Shown: positions 45,899-61,000, counted from the stretch's first letter. The stretch is 64,000 bases of DNA from Phoronis australis (GCA_002633005.1 NMRA01000358.1:231775-295774); one strand, 5' to 3'. Translations and numbers: made by a program. The notes: generated from the sequence alone by a model not told the origin.

Positions 45899-46324
45899 GA
45901 GGCATTAGTCTTATAACAGCGAGAACTCGTCTTGTCTTGTCAGGTCCTCAATGTTTCGTGCCAGATATCACACTATCTCCGTGAGAGAAACATGCCGTGA
46001 TAGCGTGTGTCGCCAAAAGACCCATTATCTAGCTATTTAAAAGTAGCTAGTTAAACTTTTATATGGTGAAGTAGGTATCATTCGCATCTCAAAAGACATC
46101 GCCAGTTGATAAAAAAAAAACTTGAGAAATGCATTGACATTCGGTGACGGTAGCGTTTTGTGGAGTACTGCATATCTCATTTACAACCAAAATAACCTAG
46201 TTCGGTTGTCCGATTTGACAGGATTGGATTTCTAAGGCTGGTTTAATAATTATCACGGGTTAACTACTCTAGTTTGGGATACGCACTTGGTATGTTTGGA
46301 TGAACCCCCGAGCCTTTCAGAACC

Positions 46325-46960
46325 TTGTACGTTTTCAGTTATCATGTGGTTTGTTTTAATTCAATGTGCATTATTTTATCTAGAAGATATGATCAAGGTC
46401 ATCCGCGATTGGTTGGCTGCAGCAATAAAATTTGCTTAGATTACAATGAAATTGCAAAAGAAAAAATCAAGAATATTTTGTTACAAAAGTATTGCAAAAA
46501 GTATTGCAAAACACCAAACAAAAAAAATATTCCTTGCCTTTTACACTTCCCCTCGATCCATGCATTAAATATGTTAAGTATATGTTGTTGCATAACAGGG
46601 TGTATACTAACTCTTTGTTAGATAAGATGAAGATTGTTAATTCAGACAAATGTCTCTACTGTGAATCTAAAGCAGAATACTGAACACATGTTTGTCCATT
46701 GTAATGTAGTGCAAAGAATGTTGATTAATGTTCAAGATATTATGACATCTTCCCTTAAGGAGGATGTCAAAATAACCAAGAATGTATTCATGTTTTGCCA
46801 TTTGAGTTCTCCTCAGTGAATTCTCCCTGTTGATTAATTATGTTAACACTGTCACCCAATATTTTATTTATTTACGTAAGCCACAGCAGTTGCGTCCAGA
46901 TTGGTCTGTCTTTAATTCATCGGTTGACATATGTTAAAATTATAATATTTAATTTCCAAA
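46325..46960 (+). mobile_element. LINE 3'-end fragment with zinc knuckle
   Basis: Overlapping frames give KEKIKNILLQKYCKKYC, then YMLLHNRVYTNSLLDKM and KCLYCESKAEY, and after a one-base shift TEHMFVHCNVVQ. This is the CxxC...HxxxxC zinc knuckle found at the C-terminus of L1-like and related LINE proteins. It is a different, more diverged element than the one at 23.4-25.0 kb. Confidence 0.6.
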
Positions 46961-47104
46961 AACAAAAAGAATAGGACAACATAATTAGAATGCGGGAGAG
47001 CTTCAGTGCTGCCATGTAATGAATCTGTAATTAAATGCTTAAATTCATGTATTGTTTAGTGTTATTTCTATGAAATGACGTATATTGTTTTAGTGTTATT
47101 TCTA

Positions 47105-47105
<1 letters not shown>

Positions 47106-47144
<39 letters not shown>

Positions 47145-47166
47145 CGTGCGTGTGTGCGTGCGTGTG
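47106..47166. repeat. TG/CG dinucleotide microsatellite
   Basis: It is (TG)n changing to a TGCG-rich mix. The short Cys/Val ORF through it is an artefact. Confidence 0.95.
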
Positions 47167-48924
47167 AAAGCTTTACCCCTTTTCCTTGTTCAGCCTTCAA
47201 CGAAGTGTTGTAGGTGTATGTTGTTGAAGAATAAAAAAAGTGGTTTGCCCTATTTTTCTCTGTTTCTTTTGTTTGAAAATCAACTTTCCAAGCAATTTCA
47301 TCGTATCCTTGTAGTTAGTAAAACATTGGAGCATTGCAATTGTTGATCAATATTCAAATTTTGTCCTCTTGCATGTTTCAGCGAACATGGAATAACACAA
47401 CTTTGTGCTCCACATTACTTACATTTTCCCATTTTTTAAACAGTTTATTTCACATTGAGAATAGTACAAGAAGTGGCGCAATTATTGCCCGCAGATCGAA
47501 AACGTTATATGCAAGGAGATTAGCAAATTACAACAATAAGATGGTCATTGCAGTTATAAAAATAACAGAAGGAATTGTTACAGTGTAAGGATATTGAACT
47601 ATCTAATTACAAAAACAAAGACGAACAGACACACACAAAAGCACATAAAGGCTATATCAATGAAACTGATATAATCAAAATTAAGGGCTCACCCAAATTG
47701 TTTCAAAAGTGTTGCTGTTGGTCGTGAATGACTTGTACTTCAATATACAGAATGGTTGTAGGAGGCCAGGGGAAGAATTCGTTGGCGTATTAGTGCATGA
47801 GGCAGAGTTTGACAAATTTCAGTATGTTAAATTTGCTCCTTTCGGCGATGGGGTCTGATTGTGATATAGGGTAGCCGTATCCAACTGCAAAGAAGATGAA
47901 AAATTATCCAGAATTGAGGTCCGTTCTTGCCCTATCTTTTCCTACTGCTTGTCTCTCTTGATCGTGTACTTTGTTAACAAAATATCGCCGCCTTTCCCAT
48001 ACGTACTCGTTCAGGTTTGAAAACCTAAATTTGATACATACGCCTATGATCATCAAAACGGTACAAATATCCGTCACGTAGCTTAAACTGGTTCAAATGG
48101 CTAAAAACCAGTGTGCTCACTTGTGGGTTGGGTAACTGTTGTTATAGTGACAATAAACAGTTGTGAACAAAATCAGCTACTGAGATGGGAAATTTTAGTA
48201 CATCTTAGATCGGACTCTCCTTTTAACTGTTGCTGATTTCCTTTTTTTGAATTAAAATATCCTTTCATATTGTGGAAGTGGTAGGCCTACCATAGGCCTG
48301 TGCGTAGTAGCAAAATTAATAGTTTCCCATCCGATGAATAAATTTATGCTACTAAGTCGTATCGTCAATTCACATGAATATCTTCGACGGCAGTGGTGTG
48401 AAAAATTTACGCTCTCAGCCCGGCGTCGGGAGCTTGGTCATAGCAGGACACTTGCACCGGAACTCCTACATGAATAGTTCACCTGTGGCAGTGAAAGAGC
48501 ATACAGTGCTTGTCCAATTGCAGACTTGTATTTCGGTCATGTGATCTCAGGAGTTTAAATTGTGACTGTAGTGTTTTATGGAGTATGGTGTGAGTAATAT
48601 TAAAAATTGTCTTCCTGTGTTTAGCGACTGTGTTCTGAGGGACCATCGACTACCTACAGCCCATTTTCAAGGTCTTCACCGAGATCACTCGACAAGAGAG
48701 ATAAACTTTTTAAATACTACCAAAACGAGACATCTGAGTCAAGTGCTCGAACAGAATAACAAATATGGCCGCTCACTTGTTTTGATCGGTTTATAGACCT
48801 ATGGTACTGAGACGTGGAGCTGTGACTTCTCCATTTTGGTTATTGTGGAACGCAGATTAATTTTAGTGACAAGACTGTTATGGATCTTTGAGGGATTGGA
48901 TTTGCAAAGGTGTAAGAATGCGAA
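47167..48924. other. Intergenic and possible 5' flank of the Sidekick gene
   Basis: No coding exon, terminal repeats or clear promoter elements were recognised. Small ORFs at 47334-47588 and 48578-48796 carry no domain. Confidence 0.4.
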
Positions 48925-49033
48925 ATGGATTCAAGGACTGTGAACAAAATATTGAGTGACAGTGGACAAGGACTTGTGTGTTGTATACTGTTCTTGGTTC
49001 TGTCGTCACTCACATGTCCCATTTGTGGCCAAC
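48925..49033 (+). CDS. sdk: sdk candidate exon 1: signal peptide
   Basis: ATG at 48925 opens 36 codons with a hydrophobic core (LVCCILFLVLSSL) and ends in phase 1 at CAAC|GTAAGT, which is the phase required by the Ig1 exon. It is 5.3 kb upstream of that exon, and no better signal-peptide exon was seen between them. The hydrophobic core is real, but the link to sdk is inferred from phase and position only. Confidence 0.4.
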
Positions 49034-52000
49034 GTAAGTGTTGCTTCTCTGTTTAGCCTGAACAGTGCTACATTCTCTGAGTACAGCCATCTTATGATCA
49101 TTGGGACATACCATAAACCGTACATATGTCAGAAGCTTTTTGAAAATTATGTCAGACAGTCGACACTGACGTCTGGCTCTGTCAACTCTGTCTCAACTGG
49201 TGTACTAATCGAGATGGTGAAGCTCCTTTTCGGTGAATTATGTCTCACACTGATTAAAATCTCAAAGTCATGTTGCTATGAGTATCTGTTGTGATAGAGG
49301 GACACCTTAGGAGGCCGTCGATTTCTTTAATTCCGTCCAACTCGAACAAATATTTGTAATCAAATTTTTTTTCGAGTAGTCCTTTATTCGTTTGCCGTAA
49401 TCATTTTTACATCATTTCGGGACATCTTTGAGACACCTGCTGTTTTGTTCCCAAGTGTTACTTTGTTTGATATTGACGTTGTAGCCAAACATCGAACTAG
49501 ACACTGACTACTGTCTCTAGCTGGTCCCAGTAGAGACGGTGAAGCTCCTATATGAGGCCGTCGATGTCCTTAATTCCTTCCAACTCAAACAAGTACTCCC
49601 GTAATCAAACTTTTCCTTCGAGCAATCCTTCGCTACACGTGCTATTTTTACTGCACCTGCCAGGAACTATCTCTATTGGGGCCAGCTAGATATGGTGGTC
49701 ACTGTCTAGCATCGAGGTAGCTCTAGTAGCAGATTACTAATGATGAGCGTTAGTGTTCGGCTACTATTACTGAGTACAGTAACTGCTAGGGCTAACTTCA
49801 ATGTGGTTCAAACATTTAAAAATTTACGAGACAATCTTGTATGTAGTGATGTGCTCTAGACTGCAAAAATGGCCAATTCACAATTTAAGGAAAGAAGAGA
49901 CGTGTATTCGAAAGAAATCTTGATTATCCGGTTATGTACGACTTCCTATTGTTTAAGTGGTAATTACAGTGACTGAGTGACTGGACTGTTTTGGCAGGAG
50001 AGCATTTCGATGACTTGGTTTTGGATTTCTTACAAGAACAGCAACGTCTTGCAAAACCTCGGTAAAATTTGCAAGTTTATTGAACACTGAAATGATTGGT
50101 TATAAATTGAAGTTAGAGTGTTGAAGTATGGGATTGTCATTGAATTCAGTGTTTCCGGAGCATCCTATGGTGTGTAACTTTCAGCCAGGGTGTCCAGTTG
50201 TATGCTCTCTATACAGATGGAGACCTGCTCTGTATCTACCCAGGTACTTGAATAATTTGCATGAAGTTTTGTTAATAGTTTTACTAGATTCCAGTTTTTG
50301 GTTGGATTTGACGCATTCTGCTCCACCCAATGACCATTTTTATCATTTTCGACTCTGTGGCGTTCATTTCTCTGTTTGGCAACCCACTCAAAGGAGCATA
50401 TGCTTTCTTACTGAGCAGAGCATAACTGACATGATTTTCGGACAGGTCCAATTACTCTAGTGACCTGTAGGGGAACGTTTGTGTGTGTCTGGGTGTCTTC
50501 TAAACCCTGGGTCTTATTGAAATATGACTTAGTGTAACTGCTAAGAATGTGACAACCAATTAGGACGACTTTTGGACGGAACTGACTACCACCGTATCGA
50601 CCGTTTGCCCTAGTGGCATAATAGTTCTAAGTTACATTTGTCTCTTTATCTCCAGAGTTTCTTGGCAGATTTTGATGAAATTTTACAGTTATAGTTCTGA
50701 AGAAAATGACATTTTCCATTTTGGAATGAATTTGCACGACCTTGTGGCTGTTACTGTAACTAAATCGTCTTTTTCTCGGCTTCGGCAAATCGACTTACTG
50801 GTAATTTGAATTTAGGAACACGAGTTCTCGAAAACGACTTGGTGGATTTCACTAAATTTTCTGAACTTAATATCTAAATTCATCAATTTTAAAAAAGCTC
50901 TTAGGATTTTAGATATCAAGGCCTAGTTTTTCTGTAATGGAACAAAGACAAATACTAGTATGATAGCTACAACTTATATTTTTTGCAAAAATACCTACAT
51001 TTTAGGAGTTGGTTTGTCATAAAAACCAAACAAAATGTCTAATTGAAAATTTTTAACAGCGTTTTTGAGGTAACTGTTGAAGTTTTCATTTAAAAGGGTT
51101 TCATTAAAATCGAAGTAGGGATTATTTTGCTAGTGAATGTACCTTTCTTAAAAATGAAAAAATGGACTTGAAAAGGTGTGAAGGTTAATAAGAATGGTAC
51201 AAAAACATAAAACATATTTTATTTTCCCCTGATCTCTTTTCTTTCAACGTTCTTTTACTCATTGACAAGGCCTAGTTTTTGATATACAAGTTAGGATGGA
51301 GATAACCTTAAACAATACATCTGATAGTGAACATGCACATAAGGAGAGTATAACAATGCCCCTATTTTAATTGGCTGTTTGAACTACCAGGTATCACCAT
51401 ATAATCAGTAATATGTTTCCTAAATTGTCTTTACCATGGCCAGTGGAACTTGAGCCAAGGTGTGAACAATGTTAGAATTGACCTTACACCTGAGTTCACT
51501 TGTTCATACCTTGGGCATGAATCATCATTGACATTATGTCCAGCTGCACATTACCACCCCAGAATATAGGGGTAGTCAGCCATCAGTAATTTTAGGTAGC
51601 AGGTTAATGTGGTAGTTGATAAATCTGTTGTCAAGAATGACCGCATTATATAATCATTCATTATTTTTTATGCACCCATATTTGTGTAGTGGGTGCATAC
51701 TTTGGTCAGCATATGTAGTTGATTGGGTTGTGGCCAATGTTGCTGCCAAATTTTCTTTCATGTTCCTAAACCTTTGCTTGTTCACCACATTGAGAGAACC
51801 AGTGCTACAGTTCGAAATAAAACAGCATCACCTATCAAGGCCAATTTTCACTTTCTGGGTGATCAGTTACCTAAGTTGTAGATTCTTTAGATTCGATTGG
51901 AAACAAAATTGTTTCGGCGAAAGTGGTCCAATTGGAAACAAACATTTTTCTGACTGCAGTTGACCTGATCTGTCCTTGGCAAGTTTAATTAAGCGGATCT

Positions 52001-55000
52001 CAGGTCCTGAGTGCATGGGGTCGGGGGCTTGGAAACCGATTCCTTGAGCGGGCATGGATTGCCGCTGTACATTTGTCATTTGTTTTGCGATATACCATCA
52101 AAAGATGACTGCTGGAAGAAGACCACAGTTCTGATTTATTGAATCCAAACTGTGTTGAGCGAGCAGTTAAAGCCCAGTCCAGTCTGTGAGTGCTCACAGG
52201 GGGGTTAGATGAAGACTGGCTGACTCACACTTGAGGAATTGTGGTCAGATGGTGAGAGCTTTGTTTTCCCACTCACTTGGGTTGGACCTGTGACATTATA
52301 ATAAATGTCAAGGATGCTGTGCCAATAGTCTGTGAAAATATTGGAAAGTCTGTTGTCAGTGCTTATGTTTTTAAATTTTTTGCAGGAAATATTTATACTC
52401 AGGCAATGATTGTTGGCATATTGTAGACAACGACTTTACAGACCAGTCTATAAGGCCAATATTATTATGTGGTTCAGCAGACTGGTGCGCCATTGTCTTC
52501 TTTAAATAACCATAACAAGAGGTTATAGGGATTTCTTTGTAATAGGCCAATATTATTGACCTGTTAATATGAGTGCTAACTGCCTATTACCTGTTTATGG
52601 AGTAGAGTAGGTGGCACAAGTAAAGACTGTGACCTTGTTAATCTGACTTCACTGTTATCATGGCCCTGCACCTTCTTTGAAAGTGACAGAATTGGCGACG
52701 CTGAAGCTTGAACAAATGTGAAAGTTCCGCAGATTCCCCACATTTATCTCAAACAACGACAACAACAACAACGGTTGTTTTGAGCTTTCTGTCAAATACA
52801 CCCAGGTTTTTTGTGAACATGTTTTTCTTTTTTCTTTTCTCAAATCTGTGAGGTGAATGAGTCCCTCAACTTCCCCAGCAGTTGAATCACATATCCCACA
52901 GGCACCTCAAGCTGATGTTGTCCTGCGTGCAATTTTAAAGTTCAGGCTCGTTGTACTGTGCTTGTAGACTTTACCATCCAAAACTTCATTGGTGAGCAGT
53001 TATAAACATTGGGTATTCAGATCATATTAGGAAAACGAATTTTGCATAATTATGCAGCATACTGGCTGAAATTTAACTAGTAATTTCAATTGATTAATTA
53101 CTGAAAGACTGGAAATGTGAGTACTTCAAAAACTATTTATACATAATGTTTAAATCAGCCAAAAGTGGAGAACACTTTATTCCTTTTGAGAGGTGCTATG
53201 GTCATCAAAGGAATTCATGTTTCATTTTATATCACTGTGTTTACATGGCAACTTTGACCGAGAGCATTTTGACCCATGACATCCTCAGTAGTCCATGTCC
53301 ACTTCAGTTTACACGAGCCTGGCTGTAAGTTATATCACATTTGACAGAAATGAGGGTGTCATTTGTAGACTTGTAGACTAGAGTCGTAGTGACACCTTCA
53401 GGATGCCCAAATGGACCACACGACAACAACTGTGGGCTTTGAAAAGGTTAGCTACGTAGTACATGAATTCTTTTACGTACAAGCTTAATAATGTGTTTTT
53501 ACTTGTTTGGAGCCAAACAGGCTAGCTGGAAGTGTGTACATTTGTCACCTGGATACAGTTAGGGATGAACCTGACATTTACTGGCCAGTATGTACAAAAA
53601 CATGGGCACTGTTATAGGTTAAAGTAATAATGCTTGTAATTCAGTTCATCTGGAGTGTGGTGGAAGCTAGCTTTATCATTTGTTGGCTAATCGTACATTA
53701 CTGGGGGATGCAGACATGTTGAAGATAAGTCTTCTAGAAATTTGGTTTGTGTGTTCCTTTGGGTCGTTTACCAAGTGTACGCACTGGAGAGGTAAAAATG
53801 CAGATATGCATCTTAGTACGAGATAATGCAATTCTGTGAGATTATGAGATGTGTGAGATAGTAATGCTTTTACATGAGGCGCATTTGACATGGAGCAGTG
53901 GACACGGGTGCATGTATATGTGTAAACGTGACTGACACGGAGTAAGTTAGTAACGCAGCAGCCATTTTTGATACTGGTTTGAGAGGTGGAACAGGTCGCA
54001 CTCGATCAGTTGCTCCAGTGTCAACTGCACATCTAATCACAAACTTGGGCAAGGCGGAATGGATCATCACTGTCACGCTTGTGCAATGGCATATATACAA
54101 GTGACCCGCTGGTATTCTGCACGACTTGGATGTTCGCTGTTGTTCATGCGAACATGCGGAAACAGTCTTTGTGTGAATGCCTCATGCTGATCCAGTTTGC
54201 GATGAAGTACCGTGTTGAGCAACTGATGCCATGAGAACTCGGTCCGTAACGAATCCTCCTCGTGTAAAAATGGCTAATGAGATGTTTCAACAGAGTTGAG
54301 AATAATGGTGTTGTTATTGTAGGCCCCCCTACCCAGTTCAGCCAACAGCCTGTACCTGGCCAGCCAGTGGTGCAAGGAAACACTGCATTCATAACATGCC
54401 AAGTAGACAACCTAGCCTCTACACCCCTACAATATGAGTGGTATAAAAATGGTGTGAAGGTGGACACAGACTCCACCACTCAAGGCACCCTGCGTCTGTC
54501 TCAGGTTTCTGCAACTCATGCCGGCAACTACCAGTGTTTAGTGAAGAACAGATATGGCGCTCTCCTGAGTCGCAAAGCCAAGCTTCAAGTAGTCAGTGAG
54601 TATGGTCCACTTGACAAATGTTGTCTTCTGCATTTCACCAGTACTTGATTCAGTAACACATTGAAAAGAAAATTAACTTTAATGTTCAACATTAAATTCC
54701 AAATAGGAGCCATACATCACAGATGCCTTATTACTTGTGTTTACCCAGCGAGGGCGTGTGTTCAATGTTGATTTTGTTATGACTGACTCAGAGCAAAATT
54801 TGATTTCTGATATTTTGCTGTTTTTTGCTTTGTCACTGCACAAATTTTTCCTTATATTCAAACATACTCTTGTACTAGGAACCCCAAGCAGGACTCAACA
54901 TATAGCAAGTCAACGTTAAAAAATATGAGTGGAAAAAGTAAAAGGCGAGTAGAAAATTGACCTCACTCATATTACATGTACGAACGCGGAACGGACATTT

Positions 55001-58000
55001 CCCATTTTTTATTTTCTATTTTATTGATTGCCACAGTTGCCGGTAACCATATCAAAAAGTAGAACCATTGCAGCCCTTAAAAACATAAAAAGTGGTTGAA
55101 AATCTTGACCTGATGTTATGTTTGATGATTTCAGCAACTCACGATTGAAGTTTTATTTGTCCCATGAGTCTCTGGTGAAGTCGCTATTGGCAATCTGCAG
55201 TTGCCTTTGGCAAGTTGATGTTTGCCAAATTGGTGGAATCTCAGTTTGTTGTCAAGATGGTAGACCCTAGCTATGTATGGTTTTGCCTCATTTCAGCTAT
55301 GGGTGACTTTGTGGGACATGAGACCGTCACCACCCTATCTGTGGATCAAGGAAAAGCTATCGTATTGCGTGTACCTGAGATAGAGTCAGTACCCGAGGCC
55401 ACCATCAGATGGAGTGTGAATGGAACAGATGTAGCTGACAATGAGTTGATCAACTATATCACATACAAGAAAGACTTAGTTGTGCTTCAGGCTGATGTCA
55501 ACAAACCTAGGACTAATGTTCAAGTTGAAGGTTACAATATGTTCACTGGGACAAATTCCAGGAAGAATTTCATTCTAATTGTGCGAAGTAAGTATTCTTT
55601 CTTTTCTTTAGTTGCCATTTTATATTTTACCTGAGTAATGCCCTACTTCATTGAATCACGTCAACTCACTTTTCCTGATTTGTTTATAAATTTTCATATT
55701 TCTTGCAAAGTAGAAATCCCAATTTGTTGCCAAGGCTATACACCTCTTAGAAGGAAGGTGCTTATGTCTTGTGGTGGGAAATTTTTTTCAATGAACCCAA
55801 AATCTCCATCTTGGTTGCCATGGATTCCAGAACTCATGGTAACTAACAGTTCCATGCTTGTCGGACACCACCAGTTCTGCCAACTATACCTAGTGATGCG
55901 GTTCGCATTCTGCCCTTTTAATATGTCCACTATAACAAAGTGATGCGGTTAGCATTCAGTATAAATAATTCTGTAATTGACATTTTGCTTGTCCACTATT
56001 TCAGATATAGGAAGCAGCAGTAGTACTATCGGTCCCAGTATTGTACTTGGTCCTGAGGCGCAGACATCAGCTGTACATGGTCAGTCAAATGCTGCCCATA
56101 TTGAGTGTGTTGTCAATGCAAGGTAAGTCTTGTGAATAAACTATGCACCGTGATCGCATTTTATGTTGACTAGGGTATGGCACCAATCAGCTGCTCTCCC
56201 TAGATGTCGCTGCCTGTGGTGTGTAGTTGATTTTGGTAACCTTCACTTAACTTTCAGTCTCAGCAAAAAATAACAAAGTTTTGATTTAAAGAATGTTGTT
56301 GAGAAGAAGGAAGCTACATTGTTGTTCAAGTTTTCCACTGCTGTATTGTTCCAACATGTCCAGGCGCCAGTCGAATTTTGGTGATCGTGACCTCATTTTC
56401 AAGGTCCGTGATAAATCGAGTTTTGATTTACATGTTTGTACCTCCCTTATTGGTGGGGGACAATTGAATCTGTCTGTTGGAAGTACTCGTCTGTTTATGA
56501 GTTCTTTTGCACCTAGCAGGTGCTGACTGAAGTCTGGTGTTGTGGCCAATATGTATTCTACGATCTCTGCTCATTGTCCATAATACTTGGATAATTAATA
56601 TGGATCTTATTTGATTTCAGACCTTTGACTAGTGTTACCATTAAATGGTACAGGATAGATGGCAGCACGGAAACAGAAATAACACAGTCCACGTCTGGTT
56701 ATGTATTGTCACCTGTAATAGGCGACACAGAGCCTAAACTCTACGTCAACAGGCGCTTGAGTATCGTAACTCCAACCAGTAGTATGTCAGGAGTCTACAA
56801 GTGTGTCGCTTCCATGCCTGGCAAGACCTCTGTATCAGCCACAACAAATTTAACAGTCTCTGGTAGGTTTTCATAACAAAAAGTGCAGCAGTTGTGTATG
56901 GATACGTATGGGCTTGTTTGTCTATCCACCAGACATATTTACATCATTCACTGTGCTGACCAAACCTAAGCATATAAGCGTTTTGATTGGTTGCATGTAG
57001 AGAGCACCAGCTTATTACTCATCTGGTATTGTTCTTCTCTCATTGTATATATTATCTTGTGCTAATCGTAAACATTTTTTCTAGTTCTTCCCTCAATTTC
57101 TAACCAACTGACTGAGGTGTCTCAAAATGTGGGCCAAACAGTACAGATACCCTGCCAGGTGGGGGGTAGTCCGCAGCCCACTGTTACATGGTACAGAAAT
57201 GGGGTGATGGTCACTGCTACAATGAGCGGGTAAGTATCTATATTCTCCATACCTGCGAACATATACATACCATGCTAGGGGGTAGTAATCACATGGCACC
57301 ATTGCCTGGGTCTGTCTACTCCTCTGTGTTATGTGAAACGCAGCATTGCCAAATACCCTGCTGGTTACAGAAGTCCTCTGCCCAATGATACATGGTATCT
57401 GGTTCATGTCCTCTGGTTTGGACAGTCCCTGCCGCAGTGGTACATGCTGGTTGGGTACAGTCACTCCCCCTATGATGCGTGGTGTAATGGTAAACCCTTA
57501 TTTATTATATAATGTTCCTTCTGTAGGATCTTCTTGGTATAATAATATTCAAATGTAAAACGTATTGGCACCAGTTGGTGTGAAACGTAGGTTAAATCTT
57601 CCCCTATTATTCGTAACAGTGGTGATGCATATCATTGGTGAATTTCCACAACTTTCATCACATGTAAACAACAGTCTCCATGTTGAATGGATGAATTAAG
57701 TGGGGAATATATAATGCTCATATCTTTTTAACACAATTAAAAAGATGTATATAGCAGGGCTTGGAATTTTCCGCGGAATCGCGGATTTCCGCTTTTTTCA
57801 ACTGTTCTGTCCGCGCATTTTATTATATTTCCGCGTAAAAAAATCGGATTTGATATAAAATTTCCGCGGCAAATTCCTTTCTTACCGCGGCGTTGCAGAC
57901 GACATTCACCTCGAAAAGCGGAAGTTGCTCTTTATGTTTCGGAGGAACGTAAATTGTCAACATTGCCGGGGCATCTGGGATAGNAGGATGGTGTTTAATA

Positions 58001-61000
58001 AATGACACCGAAACATGTCAAGTTTTAAATCCGTTGTTGTTTTCGTGAAAATAATTTTTGGTGTACTAAATGAGGTAAATTTACCAAATAAGTGTCAAAT
58101 TACCTTGTTAGTTTAAGCTATAACGCTTTCAGTGATAGTTGAGACTTCTTGTATGGCAGCTGACAAGGACTTCCACTCTTGTCAGTCTGAAGTCAAAGCA
58201 CCTGACCTTGGAGGATCATGTCTTACCAGTCTAGTGGTAGCTTATCGTTGCTATGTTCGGGTACAGACAGTAAGTCAACAACTTACTGTTAGTTGCACAG
58301 TATATCAGTACTTCATTGTTGACATTTTCAGGTACAGCCAGTTAGCCAACAACTCACTACGAGCTGTACTAACCAGTTCAGACCAGGCAGGAATTTACCA
58401 GTGTTTTGCCAAGAATACAGCTGGTGAAATCAGTAGTCCTGCCACCTGGCTGAAAGTTTTCAGTAAGTAAAATATATTTACTGTAGTAGCTGATCTCTAC
58501 TGCGTCTGGTATGCACTCCTGCTATCAGTATTTCTCACCACTTGAACCAGGAGATAACCCTGTGATAAAGCGAGATGCATTACTTGCAACCATGCCATTT
58601 CTGATAGCTATCTTTTTCACATTGGTGGCATGCTACAGGTTTCTGTTAAGTGTAGCTATGAATTTTCAGGGGTTGTTTACCTTATTCATATCCGAAGGTT
58701 CCCATTGGGTTGATATGTGGGGGACACCTCGCAACTGATAAGTAACCACTGTCAAACTATCAATAACACCAACACTGGGGTGGCGGTGGGTAAACATTTC
58801 ATCTTGTGTTTCCATTCTCTTGAGTGGCTTCATTGGCCAGTGTACTGGTGGTGACCTGCAATCTCCCTGAGATACAGCTCACTATTGTAGGAAACAGGAA
58901 GGCAAATAGGTTATGAGGGCTGCTAACTGTTATCGATTTATTAATGCGCCATGTACTTTTAAAGCCTAAAATCACAACGTACAGATTTTCAGATGCTATG
59001 GAATTTAAGCATTTCTTCAAAAAATCTGCTGAAAATCTGAAAAGGCAATTGAGGCAGTGAACACCAGTAAATCAATAGTTCAAGATCCTACCAGGCTATT
59101 GTCCTACTGCTGTATTACACGGGCCATCTGCTTTCTACTATTTATTGTAGGCCATCTACTTGCTACTATTTAATATAGGTCATCTTGCTATTATTTAATA
59201 TGTTATCTTGCTGCTACTACTGAATATAGGTCATCTTCATGCTATTTAATATATGCCATGTTCCTGCTATAATTTAATATAGGCCTCCACACTGCATCTA
59301 CAATAGGCTACCTTTCTGCTACTATTTGATATGAGCTTGTTAAGGGCTGTTCCAGCAAAATCTGTGTGGAAGGGGGGGGGAAGGCAACTGAAATAAAAAT
59401 TTATGGGTGGTTGTGTTTGATTTAAATTCAAAATGGCTGGTGGTCGTACGTCAAAAAAATAAAAATTTACAGGTCGTTGTTGTTTCATTGGGCCATGAAT
59501 GTTTGATGGTGGGTAATTTTAGTAAATTTTATAAACAATCCGCACAGAATCAAAAACTGAAACAAAAATGGAACTTGCAAAAAGCTTCGACTTTTTCACT
59601 CCCTCCGATCTCCTCATCGGCATGCCCATAACACCAGTTAACCACAGGTGCTCGAATTTCTCGATGGCAAATAACCATATATAAGAAACATATGTTTTCT
59701 TAGTAATGAATGACGTTAGTGGTGATGGAGGAACTGATAAACTCAAGCGCCTGTGCAGTCAACCACAAGAACAAAAAAAAATTACGGGTGGTAGGCTGAA
59801 GAAATAAATGAATAATATGGGTGGTGGGTGCGAAAAAAGGTGCCTTTCCTCCTCCCATACAGATTTTACTGGAACAGCCCTAACATTTTTTCAAAGTACT
59901 TAACCAAGGCAGTGGAACTTGTTCATTTCCTTGCACAACAATTGTAACTTGGTGATTGAGGCCAGCTAAAGTTCCTTTCTGTTTGCAGGTTCCATCCCCG
60001 TTTTTACAGTGCGTCCGATAGACACATCAGCCATTGTTAACAAGATAGCTCGACTCACCTGTACTGCCACTGGTGCGCCCTCTCCTGTCATTTCATGGAA
60101 GAGAGGTATATTATATATTGCCATCACCAGTTTTGCTTTTAACAAATACCCTCAAAGTCATCTTACTAAGAAATTTTCGTTGAAGTCTGATGAACAATGT
60201 CAAAATTACTAAATAAATTTCATATTTTACAATTGTAGTGTTAGTGCATAACTTAATGATTACAATTTCTCAATCCATAAACAATGTAGGTGTGTGAACT
60301 CTTTTTGGTACCCTTCCCAAGTTTTATTTTGTAGTAGATTTTTCATATTATTTTTTTAATTTTTAATAATAATCATATCTGGCTGTACTTCAAAACCTTT
60401 TTTGTTCAAGTAGTTTGTTGAAGCTATTAGTCATTGGACACAAGGGTGTGGAATGACAAGAGATCTGAAGCACTGGAATTATTAACAAGGATCTGGTGTT
60501 GAACTGTTTCAAGCGTGTTTTTTCCATGTCCTTTAACTGATTGTCTACCTATGGCTACACTGTGTGTTCGCAGAGACATCTAGTGGCTGGACTACTGTAG
60601 TCAATGGTGACAGGTATCAGGTGACAGCTGACTCTCTCACAATACTGTCAGCTGAGAAACGAGACAGTGGGAAGTATGCATGTCATGCCTCCAATTCACA
60701 AGGAACGGTTAATGCTACAGCCAACGTGAGAGTTTTGCGTAAGTCATTTTTGTCTTTATTTATGTTATAAACTGCTTGCACTTCATCAGGCCTGCTTATT
60801 GATTTAGTTCTGAATCTGTTGAGTGGTCACTTCCTTTGGCATTTAGACAGAGTTTATTTCAGCACCTTGTTGGCTTAATGAACGCATCATTGGTGCACTA
60901 AGTTCTTATTCTGTGTTGATCTTACTGTGATTAGTGACCATGGAACTCTGAGCTGTGCTCAAAATGGCCCCTTAAGTTCTTAAATACAATCCAGTGGTGG

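Noticed and set aside
45549-45908. ORFs on both strands around 45.6-45.9 kb
   Set aside because: Both lie in the inverted copy of the CCAGTGGCGGAT-type element and mirror its noncoding sequence.
50128-50460. 110-codon ORF as an extra sdk exon
   Set aside because: No Ig-like pattern, and no splice sites in the needed phase.
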